A DNA stretch of 64,000 nucleotides from assembly GCA_023055355.1 (NCBI GenBank), contig JALJCS010000001.1, positions 54,503,381 to 54,567,380 of the forward strand, given 5' to 3'. Position 1 is the first letter of the stretch. Each line of letters begins with the position of its first letter. The DNA is from Agelaius tricolor. Its lineage: Eukaryota > Chordata > Aves > Passeriformes > Icteridae. A program made the position numbers and the translations under genes. Of this stretch, positions 61,901-64,000 are shown one piece after another. Below the pieces are notes generated by a model that saw nothing but the letters and a program-made list of their open reading frames with translations, searched no databases and was not told where the DNA came from.

Positions 61901-64000
61901 TGCCTGCAATCTCTAGATTCACTCGGAGAGGTTAGCTGAGATGAAATTGCTCCACACATCAGCTGGAGATGGGGCAGCCATGGCTTTGTTCCCAGGGAGC
62001 CAGCAGAGGAGAAAGCTGCTCTCCTGAGGGGCACAGTAGCTCTGGTTACAGGCGCAGTCCCCATGGACACACTGAGCTTGCTCCTGTCCTCAGCAAACAG
62101 GACGTCAGCACCAACTGCCGCTCGCTCGGGTACCTCACTTTCACATCCTCTCTGCCACATGCCTGACTGCCAAAGCCACAGTCAAACCCTCATTATGAGC
62201 ACGAAACATTTCTTTAGAAGAGCATCCCCCACAGCTGGCTGCCTGCTTCAAATAAGCCAAGAGATCAACTAACCTAAGAGGAGGGTTTTTTTAATATCGT
62301 GGATGTAAACAACTTCAAGATATGCAGTTCTAAAAGTTCCCAAAATGCTACTAATCCCAAAATGTGATCCTAGATATGCTAACTAATTCATGTAGTCCTT
62401 GCTCCATGAAACTTAGTGACAGACTAGAGAATCTACCATGTGATGAGGACTGGATTGTTTAAAGCATCTGTTTCTTCTTGCTTAAATATAAAAAGTAATG
62501 TTATTAAAATTAGAAAGACCATTTTATTAATCCAAAATATCATCTAGTTATTTAACAAAGACTTAATAACGTGAGTCATCTGCATTAACAAATCCAGATG
62601 CTATAGTCAGAGGCAGGAAAGACTCAGGGACTGACAATAGGCTTGCTTTTTATGCTGATTACTTTTTTTCTGTTTGTTTTTCATTCCAAACAGACCATCC
62701 CTAATATTTTATCTTGCTTGGTGGATTTTCGGAAAATTGTAAGTGAAGAGAAAAATTCTGGGTTCTCTCTCTTTCTTAAAAAGGTAATATACAAATACTA
62801 ATATGATTTTTCTAATCTATTCAGCAGACTTCATAACAAAATTAAATGTGTGTGTATCTTTTTGCCATGTTACAACTGGTTTCTTCTCATCCAGAGGATT
62901 GGACAAATGTGGTTTTCATTTGACCACATTTAAATTTAAATTGCCACACCATTCTGTGCTGGATGTAAACTTACTATGCATATGTCCAAGAAGAAAGGAC
63001 CATAATTTGGGAATCACTATCCATGGTGATTCTCACCAGCTAGAAATCAGGGACTGCACTCATTCTGGGAAAGGCCACATAATGTAAAATCATCACAGTC
63101 ACCTTGTCTTTTTTGCTCTTCACTGAAGGGCTGGTACTATTGAGAAGGAATTTTCAAAGTGCCTTGAAAGCTCAGCAAGAGCAAAGTGAGGCCAGTACTA
63201 AACATTTTGCTGATTTAATTTTAATACATATAATTTTTATACAGGGATCTTATTTGCACAGCTCAATGGAGTAATGTATTTGAAGAACACTGCTGATTAA
63301 TTAGGTTGGTTCATTATGATTGAATTAGGTGATCTCTATTTTATGTCTGTTTCAAAGTTCACTATTGTGAACTTCACCCCTTTCAGTGCTCCATCCTGTT
63401 CAAAAGACTTGTTGCCAACTTTACTTGGGCAGGAAAGGGAATCATAAAAATCACTATGCAAGCCTCTTGAGTATGGTGGGTTCTGTTACAGTTGTATAAA
63501 TGCAGCTCATTACTCAGCTAAGGGGAACTGACTTTCTAGGTAGGTTTTGAAAACAGAGGGATCATGAGTCAGAAGGTGTGGAAACTGCACGTTTTATGAC
63601 CAGACCTGATCCCAAGTTCTCTGTTCCTGGGATGGAGTGTATACCAGCTTTAAAAGTAATCTGCTTCTTTTTCTAACTATATTGTGTATTTTGCTCCTAT
63701 TTTCTCTAAAGACTGCAGAAACAACTGATTTCATTTATTTGGAATATTTATCTCAACCTGTCAATAAAAACAAATTCACATTTTCCTTAGAAATACAACA
63801 AAGGTGGAACATGCTAGTCTTTCCTTTTTGCTCCTTTACTTCCAGTTCAGGAGTTCCTTTATTCACTCTGATGTTAAATCTACTTGTATTAGAGAATCCT
63901 TTTTATCTGAGCAAATCTTATTCCTTAGCAATGAATCTCAGAACATTGTGGGGTGATTGTATAAAGCCATTGCTTTTTCTTTATTGCCCACTAAAGAAAC
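55908..64000. other. 5' flank of ARID1B, no gene recognised
   Basis: AT-rich DNA upstream of the promoter. Open frames are short, on both strands, and resemble no protein I know. A MEF2-like TTATATATAG is at 56053-56062. A POU/homeodomain-word cluster is at about 57890-58010, and a 7-base perfect hairpin (AAGCCCT/AGGGCTT) is at 59308-59326. Two stretches of higher GC, 60390-61120 and 61850-62240, differ from their surroundings and might be exons of an unrecognised noncoding transcript or old repeats. I see nothing else specific. Confidence 0.6.
56824..56878 (-). repeat. A/C-rich low-complexity tract (G/T on plus strand)
   Basis: The plus strand is almost only G and T (runs of G, then GGTTGGTTGGTGG, then a T9 run). 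The complement has the same composition as the A/C tracts elsewhere in the window. Confidence 0.9.

Noticed and set aside
1..64000. CRISPR arrays, bacterial operons, phage or plasmid features
   Set aside because: The window is vertebrate nuclear DNA. No spaced identical repeats, ribosome-binding sites or gene clusters of that type are present.
1..64000. Functional tRNA, rRNA or microRNA genes
   Set aside because: No intact cloverleaf, rRNA motif or hairpin of microRNA-precursor length could be recognised by eye. The only tRNA-like sequence lacks an acceptor stem.

Overview
This is eukaryotic, vertebrate nuclear DNA: long AT-rich noncoding stretches, one strong CpG island, and two spliced exons with canonical GT/AG borders. 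The coding signal belongs to ARID1B (BAF250B), read on the minus strand. Few recent interspersed repeats, short A/C-rich tracts, a CR1-type LINE 3' end, old MIR-like SINE pieces and a palindromic DNA-transposon relic of a kind I associate with turtles and crocodilians together suggest a sauropsid, most likely a bird. I cannot name the species.

Layout, in gene order (right to left): 64000-55900 is the AT-rich 5' flank with no recognisable gene. About 55890-54873 is a CpG-island promoter and leader. 54872-53109 is ARID1B coding exon 1 (588 codons, ending in phase 0). 53108-22633 is intron 1 (30,476 bases). 22632-22438 is exon 2 (65 codons, phase 0 at both ends). 22437-1 is the beginning of intron 2; exon 3 lies beyond the left edge. 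Joined, the two exons encode 653 residues, the disordered N-terminal part of the protein. The ARID DNA-binding domain and the C-terminal region are outside the window.

The introns hold no second gene that I can support. What they do hold: GC-rich, CpG-rich patches at 51600-52570, 43915-44420 and 20930-21060 that could be internal promoters or enhancers; a G-rich polypurine tract just downstream of the exon 1 donor; a MITE-like palindromic element at 38003-38256; a tRNA-derived sequence at 20660-20735; several MIR-like relics; microsatellites; and three perfect inverted repeats. Almost all other open frames are short chance frames in AT-rich DNA or shadows of exon 1.

I found no evidence of a novel multi-gene system. 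The best leads are the alternative-promoter candidates, a possible 3' splice site just upstream of the ARID1B start codon, the start choice supported by likeness to the ARID1A N-terminus, and the old mobile-element relics.
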